Part shown: positions 53,969 to 63,306 of the stretch, in pieces
How positions within the stretch are numbered: position 1 is the stretch's first letter
How the letters are laid out: each line of letters begins with the position of its first letter
Assembly (NCBI RefSeq): GCF_001426245.1
Contig: NZ_LMCM01000001.1
Coordinates: forward strand, 436,625 to 500,624
Origin: Phycicoccus sp. Root101
Lineage (GTDB): Bacteria; Actinomycetota; Actinomycetes; Actinomycetales; Dermatophilaceae
Direction: 5' to 3'
Length of the DNA stretch: 64,000 bases
Made by a program: the position numbers and the translations under genes
The notes under the pieces: model-generated
Told to the model about the DNA's origin: nothing
The model's input: only the letters and a program-made list of their open reading frames with translations
The model's database searches: none

Positions 53969-55495
53969 TCATGCGGACAGCTCGTCGCGCAGGCGGGTGA
54001 GCCGGGCGAGAGTCGAGGCCTTGCCGAGGATCTCCATGGACTCGAACAGCGGCGGGCTGATCCGCTGCCCCGAGACCGCGGTGCGCAGCGGGCCGAACGC
54101 GAACTTCGGCTTGATGCCCATGCCCTCGACGATCGCCGCGCGCAGCGCTGCCTCGATGGCGGCCGCGCTCCACCCGCTCTCGGAACCCAGGAGGCCGGTG
54201 GCGGTGTCGTCCACGGCACCCAGAGCCGTGACGGCGGCGGAGAGGACCTCTCCCGCGTCGTCCTTCAGCTGGGAGCGCGCGTCGTCCGCGATCTCCAGGG
54301 CGTCGTCCGCCACGTAGAAGGGGCCGACCAGGGCCGCCGCCTCGGTCAGCAGGGCCATGCGCGTCTGGATCAGCTCGGTGACCTTCTCGAGTCGGGCGAG
54401 CTCGCCCAGGCTCGGGTTGCCCGACAGGACGCCGGCCCGTTCGAGGTACGGCAGCAGCCGGGACGCGAGCTCGCGGACCTCGAGCCCGCGGATGTGCACA
54501 CCGTTGAGCCACTCGAGCTTCTTGAGGTCGAAGATCGGGCCGACCGGGTTGACCTTGCGCCAGTCGAAGTCGGCGGAGAACTCCTCGAAGCTGAAGACCT
54601 CGACGTCCTCGCCACCCTCGCCCTCCTTCGGCGGATAGGCAAGCAGGGCAAGGAAGTTCACGAGGGCCTCGGGCAGGTAGCCCTCCTCGCGGAACCACGT
54701 CAGGCGCGCGGCGGGGTTCTTGCGCTTGGAGATCTTCGACTTGTCGGTGTTGCGCAGCAGGGGCATGTGCGCCCACTTCGGCGGCTCCAGCCCGAGCCAG
54801 CGGTAGAGCAGGATGTGCTTGGGGGTGCTGGAGATCCACTCCTCGCCGCGGACGACGTGGGTGATGCCCATCTCGTGGTCGTCGACGACGACGGCGAGGT
54901 GGTAGGTCGGGAACCCGTCCGCCTTGAGGATCACCTGGTCGTCGGGGCGCGGAGCGGAGACCCGGCCGCGGATCAGGTCCTCGAACTGCAGCTCGACGTC
55001 GTCGGGGACGAGCATGCGGACGACGGGCGTCTCGGAAAACCCGGGCAGCTCGGCTCGCTCCTCGCGCGTCTTGCCGTGGCACAACCGGTCGTATCCGGTC
55101 GGCAGCTTGGACTTCTGCTGGATCTCGCGCATCGTCGCGAGCCGCTCGGTGGAGCACCAGCAGTGGTACGCACGGCCCTCGGCCAGGAGCCGCTCGACGT
55201 ACGGGCGGTAGGTGTCCAGCCGCTCGGACTGCCGGTACGGCGCGTACGGGCCGCCGACGTCGGGGCCCTCGTCCCACTGCAGCCCCAGCCAGTGCAGCGT
55301 GTCGAAGACCTGCTGCTCGCTGTCCTCCCGGAAGCGCGCACGGTCGGTGTCCTCGATGCGCAGGACGAACGCACCGCCCTGCTGCCGCGCGAACGCGAGG
55401 TTGAACAGCGACATGTAGGCGGTGCCGACGTGCGGGTCACCGGTCGGTGACGGGGCGACGCGGAGGCGGGGGGCGGTGGGGGTCTGCTCACTCAT
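53969..55495 (-). CDS. gltX: Glutamate--tRNA ligase
   Basis: A 508-residue class I synthetase that also charges tRNA-Gln for later amidation in actinobacteria. The HIGH-type motif is PSPTGDPHVGTAY near residue 15, and the KMSKS-type motif is KISKRK in DKSKISKRKNPA. The tRNA-Glu and tRNA-Gln genes lie 1-2.5 kb away. The ATG at 55495 gives the standard N-terminus. Confidence 0.96.
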   Translation of the reverse strand: MSEQTPTAPRLRVAPSPTGDPHVGTAYMSLFNLAFARQQGGAFVLRIEDTDRARFREDSEQQVFDTLHWLGLQWDEGPDVGGPYAPYRQSERLDTYRPYVERLLAEGRAYHCWCSTERLATMREIQQKSKLPTGYDRLCHGKTREERAELPGFSETPVVRMLVPDDVELQFEDLIRGRVSAPRPDDQVILKADGFPTYHLAVVVDDHEMGITHVVRGEEWISSTPKHILLYRWLGLEPPKWAHMPLLRNTDKSKISKRKNPAARLTWFREEGYLPEALVNFLALLAYPPKEGEGGEDVEVFSFEEFSADFDWRKVNPVGPIFDLKKLEWLNGVHIRGLEVRELASRLLPYLERAGVLSGNPSLGELARLEKVTELIQTRMALLTEAAALVGPFYVADDALEIADDARSQLKDDAGEVLSAAVTALGAVDDTATGLLGSESGWSAAAIEAALRAAIVEGMGIKPKFAFGPLRTAVSGQRISPPLFESMEILGKASTLARLTRLRDELSA

Positions 55496-55631
55496 GGTGG
55501 ACCTGATTCTAGGGAGCCCGACCGCGAGCGCCTCCTCGGCGGTCGGGGGCGTCGGTCGAGCAGCCCCTCCCCCGTGCACCGATCACGGGCGAACCGTGGC
55601 TTTTCGGCCCGGATCGGCCCAGACTGCCTCC

Positions 55632-56315
55632 GTGGGGACGACGGCGGAGCAGGGACGACAGGCACCGGTGCGGCCGCTGGGCGTCGTCATCGCCGTGCTC
55701 GTGACGATCATCATGGTCTTCTTCGCGCGCCGGCTCGCCACCGACGTCCCCCACATCGTGGCCGGGACCGTCCCGGACGACGACCTCACGGAGAAGTACG
55801 TCGCCCACCCCTGGCTCGCCTACGGCCACATCGTGCCGGGCGTCGTGTACCTCCTCGGTGCGCCCCTCCAGCTCTCGCACCGGTTCCGCAGCCGCCACTA
55901 CCGGCTGCACCGCAGGCTCGGCCGGGTCCTGCTCGGCTGCGCGCTGCTCTCAGGCGTGCTGTCGGTCGTGCTGGGGGTGGTGTTCGCGTGGGGCGGCGGC
56001 GCGGAGACGACCGCGACACTGGTGTTCGGGTCGTGGTTCGTGGTGGCCCTGCTGCTCGCCTTCCGGGCGATCCGCAGGGGTCAGGTGCCGCAGCACCGCC
56101 GCTGGATGGTCCGGGCCTTCGCCGTGGGGCTGGGCGTGGCGACGATCAGGATCTGGGTCGGCCTCTTCACGGGCATCCAGATCGGTCTGCTGGGGATGGG
56201 CGACGAGACCATGCCCGTCCGCGCCACCTTCGGCATCGCGTTCTGGCTGGGCCTGTCGATGCACGTGGCCTTCGCCGAGTGGTGGCTGCGACGCACCCCC
56301 GACCTCGACGGGTGA
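55632..56315 (+). CDS. DUF2306 membrane protein
   Basis: A 227-residue membrane protein with about six hydrophobic segments. The conserved histidines and arginines of the DUF2306 family are visible: HPWLAYGHIVPGVVYLLGAPLQL, RSRHYRLHRRLGRVLL and VPQHRRWMVRAFA, arranged like heme-binding sites. The GTG at 55632 gives a short cytoplasmic leader. It diverges from gltX with a 137-base gap and converges with the FAH gene. Function unknown. Confidence 0.82.
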   Translation: MGTTAEQGRQAPVRPLGVVIAVLVTIIMVFFARRLATDVPHIVAGTVPDDDLTEKYVAHPWLAYGHIVPGVVYLLGAPLQLSHRFRSRHYRLHRRLGRVLLGCALLSGVLSVVLGVVFAWGGGAETTATLVFGSWFVVALLLAFRAIRRGQVPQHRRWMVRAFAVGLGVATIRIWVGLFTGIQIGLLGMGDETMPVRATFGIAFWLGLSMHVAFAEWWLRRTPDLDG

Positions 56316-56331
56316 GCCCTGGCAGGTGACC

Positions 56332-56363
56332 GGTATGGCGCGGGGCCGGCCCCGCGCCATACC
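56332..56363. terminator. Perfect 32-base palindromic terminator
   Basis: GGTATGGCGCGGGGCC followed at once by its exact reverse complement lies between two convergent genes (stops at 56315 and 56369). It should terminate both. Confidence 0.8.
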
Positions 56364-56368
56364 TCGCC

Positions 56369-57139
56369 TCAGCGGCGGACGAACGGGTTGGACAACGTGC
56401 CGATGCCCTCGATCTCGACCTCGACGCGCTGGCCGCCCTCGACCGGGCCGACCCCCGCGGGGGTGCCGGTGAGGATGACGTCGCCGGGCAGGAGGGTGAA
56501 CGCCTTGGAGGCGTGGGACACCAGGGTCGCGACGTCGTGGACCATGTCGGCGGTGGTGCCGTCCTGGACGAGCTCGCCGTCGCGGCGGGTGCGGATCGAC
56601 AGGGCGGACGGGTCGAGGTCGGTCTCGATCCACGGGCCGATCGGGCAGAACGTGTCCATGCCCTTGGCGCGGGCCCACTGGCCGTCGCCGCGTTGCAGGT
56701 CGCGGGCGGTGACGTCGTCGGCGCAGGTGTAGCCGAACACGACCTTCGACACCTCCTCGGGCTCGATGTCCTTGCAGAGCCGGCCGATGACGACGGCGAG
56801 CTCGCCCTCGTAGTGGACCTCGGAGGTGAGCGACGTCAGCACGACCGGCTCACCGGGGCCCACGACGGCGGTGTTGGGGATGAGGAACATCAGCGGCTCG
56901 GCCGGCGCCTCACCACCCATCTCCTTCGCGTGGTCGGCGTAGTTCTTGCCGATGCCGATGACCTTGCTGCGCGGGATGACCGGCGCGAGGAGGCGTACGT
57001 CCTCGACGAGGTGGGTCGCCCCCGTCAGCTCGATCTTCGTGTAGAGGGGGTCGCCGGTGATCTCGGCGATCTTCTCCCCAGCCCCGTCGACCAGTCCGAA
57101 GACCGGGTCCTCACCCGTCGTGAATCTCGCGATGCGCAT
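56369..57139 (-). CDS. Fumarylacetoacetate hydrolase-family protein
   Basis: A 256-residue FAH-fold enzyme. Typical blocks: VIGIGKNYADHAKEMGG, PLMFLIPNTAVVGPGEPV, the metal-binding EVHYEGELAVVIGR, FGYTCADDVTARDLQ, and LTGTPAGVGPV. Members include acylpyruvases, oxaloacetate decarboxylases and HpaG-type enzymes; the substrate is not determined here. It lies 20 bases after the GlxA-type regulator on the same strand. Confidence 0.92.
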   Translation of the reverse strand: MRIARFTTGEDPVFGLVDGAGEKIAEITGDPLYTKIELTGATHLVEDVRLLAPVIPRSKVIGIGKNYADHAKEMGGEAPAEPLMFLIPNTAVVGPGEPVVLTSLTSEVHYEGELAVVIGRLCKDIEPEEVSKVVFGYTCADDVTARDLQRGDGQWARAKGMDTFCPIGPWIETDLDPSALSIRTRRDGELVQDGTTADMVHDVATLVSHASKAFTLLPGDVILTGTPAGVGPVEGGQRVEVEIEGIGTLSNPFVRR

Positions 57140-57159
57140 GGGACCGAGCCTATCGGCGG

Positions 57160-58113
57160 TCAGCGCGCGGAGAACTCCCGGCGGTACCGCTGGGGGGAGG
57201 TGCCCACGACCGACTGGAAGTGCGTGCGCAGCAACGCCGCCGACCCGAACCCGCTGTGCGAGGCCACCGAGTCGACGGGCAGGTCGGTCTGCTCCAGCAG
57301 CTCGCGGGCGCGCAGCACCCGCTGCTGGACGATCCACCGGTGCGGCGTCGTGCCGGTCTCGGCGACGAAGCGACGGGCGAACGTGCGCTCCGACATCATC
57401 GCCAGGCGGGCGAGGTCTGGGACGGTGTGCGGTTCGTCGAGCTTCTCGGTGATGTGGTCCAGGACCGGCTGGATGCTCTCGCAGCTGGTCTCCGGCAGCG
57501 GTGACTCGACGTACTGCCGCTGACCGCCGTCGCGCTGCGGCGGGACCACCATGCGTCGGGCGATCCGCGTGGCGACAGCCGACCCGAGCTCGCGCCGGAC
57601 GAGGTGCAGGCACGCGTCGATGCCCGCCGCGGTGCCGGCGCCGGTGATGATCGAGCCCTCGTCGATGTAGAGGACGTCCATCGAGACCCTCGTCCGCGGG
57701 AAGCGACGGGCGAACTCCTGCGCGTAGCGCCAGTGCGTCACGGCACTGCGGCCGTCGAGCAGACCGGTCTCCCCCAGGACGAAGGCGCCGGTGCAGATGG
57801 ACAGGATGGTCGCTCCCCGCCAGTGAGCCTCCCGGATCGTCTCGAGCAGGGGCTCGGGATAGCTGTCGCGGACCCCGCCGGCCGGGATCACCACCAGGTC
57901 GGCGTCGACGGCGTCGGCCCAGCCGTGGCGCGGGACGAAGTGGCCGCCGCTGGTCGTGGCGACGGGTTGCCCGGCCTGCTCGCCACAGGTGATGAAGCTG
58001 AACGGCGGGACGCCGTCATCGGTGCGGTCGAGCCCGAAGACCTCGCAGGCCACGGACATCTCGAACATCGCCATGGGGTTCGTGGCCAGGGCCGCGATCG
58101 TCGTGAGCGCCAT
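57160..58113 (-). CDS. GlxA-family AraC-type regulator
   Basis: A 317-residue regulator with an N-terminal DJ-1/PfpI amidotransferase-like domain (FEMSVACEVFGLDR; TILSICTGAFVLGETGLLDGRSAVTHW, nucleophile-like Cys) and a C-terminal AraC double helix-turn-helix (PDLARLAMMSERTFARRFVAETGTTPHRWIVQQRVLRARELLE...SHSGFGSAALLRTHFQ). The ligand is unknown. It may control the FAH gene behind it or the divergent small gene. Confidence 0.93.
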   Translation of the reverse strand: MALTTIAALATNPMAMFEMSVACEVFGLDRTDDGVPPFSFITCGEQAGQPVATTSGGHFVPRHGWADAVDADLVVIPAGGVRDSYPEPLLETIREAHWRGATILSICTGAFVLGETGLLDGRSAVTHWRYAQEFARRFPRTRVSMDVLYIDEGSIITGAGTAAGIDACLHLVRRELGSAVATRIARRMVVPPQRDGGQRQYVESPLPETSCESIQPVLDHITEKLDEPHTVPDLARLAMMSERTFARRFVAETGTTPHRWIVQQRVLRARELLEQTDLPVDSVASHSGFGSAALLRTHFQSVVGTSPQRYRREFSAR

Positions 58114-58135
58114 ACCGGCATCATGGCACGATCAC

Positions 58136-58170
58136 TGGCAGAAATCATGCAGACCTCGTCAGTTCTGCCA
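58136..58170. promoter_or_regulatory. Inverted repeat TGGCAGAA-N19-TTCTGCCA upstream of the GlxA-type gene
   Basis: Perfect 8-base arms lie in the 94-base divergent region between the GlxA regulator and a small membrane gene; a candidate operator. Confidence 0.45.
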
Positions 58171-58207
58171 CTCGTGGCGGGATACGGCCGAGCGAATGAT
58201 TACTGAC

Positions 58208-58387
58208 ATGACCATCATCCTGCTCCTGGCCTTCGTCGCCACCCTCGTCGTCGCCCTCGAACGGCACCACCGCCGGACCTGGGCCCTCCCCCACGCCCCC
58301 CACGGCGCGGACTCCACCATCGCCTTCACCGACCTCGACCACGACGTGGACCGCGTCCTGCACGACGTCGAGGCCCACCGCGCCTGA
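58208..58387 (+). CDS. Small membrane protein, hypothetical
   Basis: A 59-residue protein with one N-terminal membrane segment (MTIILLLAFVATLVVALE), basic RHHRRTW, then an acidic amphipathic tail (DLDHDVDRVLHDVEAHRA). Strong third-position GC supports coding, but no ribosome site precedes either candidate ATG (58196 or 58208). Function unknown. Confidence 0.55.
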   Translation: MTIILLLAFVATLVVALERHHRRTWALPHAPHGADSTIAFTDLDHDVDRVLHDVEAHRA

Positions 58388-58395
58388 CGGGCTCG

Positions 58396-59325
58396 TCAGC
58401 GCAGCTGCTTCGTGACCGCGCCGGCCATCACGGCATACCCGAGGTCGTTGGCGTGGAAGTCGAACCGTGGCGGAGCCATCCACGTCCACTGGAGGATGCG
58501 CGCCAGGTTGGTGGGCAGCCTTCCGAGGTCCTTGACGGTCGTCGGTGTCGTCACCGTCGTCTGGAACGCGGTCGCCACGTCGGCGACGCGGGCGTCGACG
58601 CGCTTGGCACTGCTGGAGATCGCAGCGTTGACCTTGGCCAGCTCCTTGACCGACTGCTGGCCCAGACCCGCGTCGCCCAGCAGGTCGAGGACGAGGAACG
58701 GGTCGTAGTAGTTGAGGACCACGACCTCGGCGCGCGGCGCGGCAGCGCGAAGACGACGCGTGATCTGCGGCAGGTTCTCGGACAGGGTCGCGAGCGCCGG
58801 CTTCGTGCAGGACGGCTTCAACCCACCGAACCCGCACCGGGCCACGTCGTTGCCCCCGATGTCCACGGTCACGAGGTGCACGTCCGCCGCGTGACTGCGC
58901 AGGAACTTCTCCGCCTCCGCGAGCTGGCTGCCGGCGTCGTAGCGGCAACCGCCACCCTCGAGCATCGACGTCGTCGTCTCTCCCGAGCAGGCAAGGTTGA
59001 CCAGCTCGGTCGGGCCGTCGCGCTTCTCGACGGCGGTGCGCACCGCGCCGACGTAGCCCGCCGCCCGGTGGTCGGCGCCGTTCTGGAAACCGGCCGCGAG
59101 CGAGTCGCCGAGCGCGACGTAGTACCCGGTGCCGGCGGCCGGTGCGCTCCTCGTGGCAGTGGCGCCGGGCGGCTGCGTCGAGGCGGTGCCGCCCGGTGAC
59201 GACGACGCAGCCGACGGGCTGGGTCGTCCCCCGCCCGCCCCACCCGTGGTGAGGCCCACGACGGCGCCTGCCCCCAGCAGCAGCGCGAGCGCGGCCAGCG
59301 CCGCCGCCAGGGTCCGTCTGCTCAT
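58396..59325 (-). CDS. Secreted SGNH/GDSL hydrolase
   Basis: A 309-residue exported esterase/lipase-like enzyme. A signal peptide (RRTLAAALAALALLLGAGAVVGL) is followed by a Ser/Pro/Thr-rich linker. The catalytic GDSL block is YVALGDSLAAGF (Ser75), block III is GGNDVARCG, and the Asp/His pair is in PPRFDFHANDLGYAVMA. Paired cysteines (CSGE, GCRYD, CGFGGLKPSC) suggest disulfides, as in the Streptomyces SGNH lipases. Confidence 0.9.
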   Translation of the reverse strand: MSRRTLAAALAALALLLGAGAVVGLTTGGAGGGRPSPSAASSSPGGTASTQPPGATATRSAPAAGTGYYVALGDSLAAGFQNGADHRAAGYVGAVRTAVEKRDGPTELVNLACSGETTTSMLEGGGCRYDAGSQLAEAEKFLRSHAADVHLVTVDIGGNDVARCGFGGLKPSCTKPALATLSENLPQITRRLRAAAPRAEVVVLNYYDPFLVLDLLGDAGLGQQSVKELAKVNAAISSSAKRVDARVADVATAFQTTVTTPTTVKDLGRLPTNLARILQWTWMAPPRFDFHANDLGYAVMAGAVTKQLR

Positions 59326-59385
59326 GGTCACCACGGTGCCACGCCCGGCTGGGAACCGGTCCGTCCGGGTTACCCTGCTGCGGCG

Positions 59386-60330
59386 ATGCAGACCACTTCG
59401 ACGCCGAGCCGGGCCCTGTCCCGAGCGCAGTGGCAGGCCCTCGAGGCCGACCACGAGCGCCGCGCCGACGACGCCACAGCCGGTCACCGCGCACGGAGGG
59501 GCGAGCAGGTGGCCCACCCGGTCGAGGACTTCCTGTTCACCTACTACCCGTTCCGCCCGGCCCTCCTGCGCCGCTGGCACCCGGGCCCGGGGGTCCGACT
59601 CGAGGACGCGGCAGCGCTCCCCCGGGCGCAGTGGAAGCACTACCGCGCGGAGGGGGCGGACCTGGAGCTGGACGTCGCGGCATACGTCGAGGCACGGGGC
59701 CGGACGCTGGAGTTCGTGCGGGACCTGATCACCGCCACCGCCACCAGGCCGGCACAGCTCGGGTGCTTCGGGCTGCACGAGTGGGCGATGGTCTACCAGC
59801 AGACCCCGGAGCAGGTGCGGCACGCCGACTGGCCGCTGCGCCTGGGTGCCGACGCCACCGACGACGTGGTGCGGGGCCAGCAGATCCGGTGCACCCACTT
59901 CGACGCGTTCCGGTTCTACACGCCCCCGGCGCGCTCGCTCAACCTGCTCCAGCCGACGCGCGAGACCCAGGTCGCGCTCGAGCAGCCGGGCTGCCTCCAC
60001 GCCGGCATGGACCTCTACAAGTGGGCGATGAAGCTCGCCCCCGCCATCCCCGGCGACCTCGTCCTCGACTGCTTCGACCACGCCCGGGCGATCCGCGAGC
60101 TCGACATGCGGGCCTCCCCCTACGACCTCAGCGCCCTGGGGTACGAACCCGTGCGGATCGAGACCCCCGCCGGACGGGCCGAGTATGCCGCCGCGCAGCG
60201 CGGGTTCGCCGACCGCGGCCAGGCCCTGCGGGGCCGGCTGGTCGGCGCCATCGACGCGGTCACCGGCGCGGTCACCGACGCGGTCCCGGATGAGGCCACG
60301 GGCGCAGCCCCGGGCGCACCTCCCGCCTGA
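59386..60330 (+). CDS. Conserved actinobacterial protein, often named 3-methyladenine DNA glycosylase
   Basis: A 314-residue protein. HPVEDFLFTYYPFRPALLRRWHPGPG and LGCFGLHEWAMVYQ...HADWPLRLG, then RCTHFDAFRFYTPPARSLNLLQPTR, are blocks I recall from a family annotated by convention as 3-methyladenine glycosylases. No helix-hairpin-helix or known glycosylase catalytic motif is visible, so the name is doubtful. The last 45 residues are low-complexity (TGAVTDAVPDEATGAA). It diverges from the SGNH gene. Confidence 0.7.
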   Translation: MQTTSTPSRALSRAQWQALEADHERRADDATAGHRARRGEQVAHPVEDFLFTYYPFRPALLRRWHPGPGVRLEDAAALPRAQWKHYRAEGADLELDVAAYVEARGRTLEFVRDLITATATRPAQLGCFGLHEWAMVYQQTPEQVRHADWPLRLGADATDDVVRGQQIRCTHFDAFRFYTPPARSLNLLQPTRETQVALEQPGCLHAGMDLYKWAMKLAPAIPGDLVLDCFDHARAIRELDMRASPYDLSALGYEPVRIETPAGRAEYAAAQRGFADRGQALRGRLVGAIDAVTGAVTDAVPDEATGAAPGAPPA

Positions 60331-61872
<1,542 letters not shown>

Positions 61873-61889
61873 TCCCGTCCCACCGGCAC

Positions 61890-61950
61890 AACGCCGGTTG
61901 CGCGGCATACCGCGGGAAACCATCGCGCGGGACGTCCCGCAACCGGCGTT
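61890..61950. terminator. Inverted repeat between argG and the NarL-type regulator
   Basis: Perfect 13-base arms AACGCCGGTTGCG/CGCAACCGGCGTT enclose 35 bases, between convergent stops at 61872 and 61963. Confidence 0.6.
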
Positions 61951-61962
61951 CTGCGTGGGGCC

Positions 61963-62643
61963 TCAGCCGGGCGGGTCCAGCAGCCCGCGCTGGATGGCGA
62001 TCGACATCGCCTCGAGCTTGCTGTGCGCGCCGAGCTTCGCGGACAGGTTGGAGACGTGGTTGCGCACCGTGTTGACGCTCACCGTCAGCTCGGCGGCGAT
62101 CGCGGCGTTGGACAGGCCCTGGGCGAGCATGCCGAGCACCTCCTCCTCGCGTCGGGTGAGCGTCGGCGTGGGCGCACTCACGCGGGTGAGCCTCGGGAGC
62201 AGGCGGGCCAGCATCTCGGAGGAGATCGAGGCCTCCCCCTGGGCTGCGGCGCGGACGGCCGCCGTCACCTCGGAGAGGCTGCGGGTCTTGGAGAGGAACC
62301 CCGCCGCGCCGGCCTCGAGCGCACGGACGAGGACGTCGTCGGAGCTCGACCCGGTCAGGACGAGGATGTTCATGCTCGGACGGAGAGCCTTGAGGTCCCT
62401 GATCGCGTCGACCCCGTCACCGTCCGGGAGGCGTCGGTCGAGCACCAGCACGTCGGGTGCGGTGGACACCACCCGGGACCGCGCCTGGGCGAGACTCGAG
62501 GCGAGTCCGACCGAGACGACGTCGGGTTCGTCGTCGAGGACGCGGGCCAGGCTCGCGGCCATGACCTCGTGGTCGTCGACGATCAGCACCCTGATCGGCT
62601 GTTCCGGGCGCGGCTGCTCCATCACGCCATGATCTTCGCTCAT
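61963..62643 (-). CDS. NarL/LuxR-family response regulator
   Basis: A 226-residue two-component regulator. The receiver has the acidic pair Asp23/Asp24 and phospho-acceptor Asp69 in VLVLDRRLPDGDG, and FLSKTRS carries the conserved lysine. The LuxR helix-turn-helix (LTRREEEVLGMLAQGLSNAAIAAELTVSVNTVRNHVSNLSAKLG) spans about 162-205. GAGGAGGGGA precedes the ATG. It diverges from a stand-alone receiver, with no cognate kinase in view except possibly the PAS protein. Confidence 0.93.
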   Translation of the reverse strand: MSEDHGVMEQPRPEQPIRVLIVDDHEVMAASLARVLDDEPDVVSVGLASSLAQARSRVVSTAPDVLVLDRRLPDGDGVDAIRDLKALRPSMNILVLTGSSSDDVLVRALEAGAAGFLSKTRSLSEVTAAVRAAAQGEASISSEMLARLLPRLTRVSAPTPTLTRREEEVLGMLAQGLSNAAIAAELTVSVNTVRNHVSNLSAKLGAHSKLEAMSIAIQRGLLDPPG

Positions 62644-62660
62644 GTCCCCTCCTCGCCGCG

Positions 62661-62680
62661 CCTAGTATCCATGCACTAGG
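62661..62680. promoter_or_regulatory. Inverted repeat CCTAGT-N8-ACTAGG in the divergent regulator region
   Basis: Perfect 6-base arms lie 18-37 bases upstream of the NarL-type gene and contain TAGTAT/GATACT hexamers that could be -10 elements for either strand. Confidence 0.4.
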
Positions 62681-62781
62681 TGCCGCGGCGCGCGCGCACC
62701 GCCAGATTGCGCCTGTCGAGCGGGATCATGGACGTCCTGACGACCGCCGCGGTCGCCCTCATCCCAGGACAGGCAGGGGTC

Positions 62782-63207
62782 GTGTCCACCGTCCGTGTGC
62801 TCATCGCCGACGACCACCCGCAGATGCTCGCCGCGATGGTGCACGTGGTGGAGTCCGACGGGCGGTTCACCCTGGTGGGAACAGCGGCCAACGGTCCGGA
62901 CGCGCTGCGCCTCGCCCAGGAGTTCCCCGTCGACGTCGCCCTGCTCGACGTGCGGATGCCGGGTGGTGGCCCGGAGGCAGTCACCGCGTTCCACGCGATG
63001 GACCCCGCCCCCGCCGTCGTCGCGGTCTCCGCCGAGACGTCGATGAGCACCGTGGCAGCCATGGTGCGGGCCGGCGCGGTGGGCTACCTCGCCAAGGGAC
63101 GCATCGGCGAGAGCCTCCCCGACGTGCTCGCCCAGTGCGCTGCCGGCGAAGTCGTGCTGGCTACGGGTTCCGGCGCCGGAGCCATGCGCATGCTGCTGGG
63201 AGCCTGA
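62782..63207 (+). CDS. Stand-alone response-regulator receiver domain
   Basis: A 141-residue protein with only a CheY-like receiver: acidic residues in LIADDHPQ, phospho-acceptor Asp56 in VALLDVRMPGGG, Thr/Ser in AVSAETS, and lysine in GYLAKGRI. No output domain follows. I start at the GTG at 62782, next to the fold's first strand; an ATG at 62728 or an earlier codon would add a leader. It is followed 100 bases later by the PAS protein, a likely signalling partner. Confidence 0.85.
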   Translation: MSTVRVLIADDHPQMLAAMVHVVESDGRFTLVGTAANGPDALRLAQEFPVDVALLDVRMPGGGPEAVTAFHAMDPAPAVVAVSAETSMSTVAAMVRAGAVGYLAKGRIGESLPDVLAQCAAGEVVLATGSGAGAMRMLLGA

Positions 63208-63306
63208 GAAACCGACACCGACCCGTGGTGCCGGTCCGCCACCATGCCTACGATGGCGCCCGAGGGGCTGGGTGGACCGGCGCGGACGACGTGAGGGGAA
63301 CGCCGG

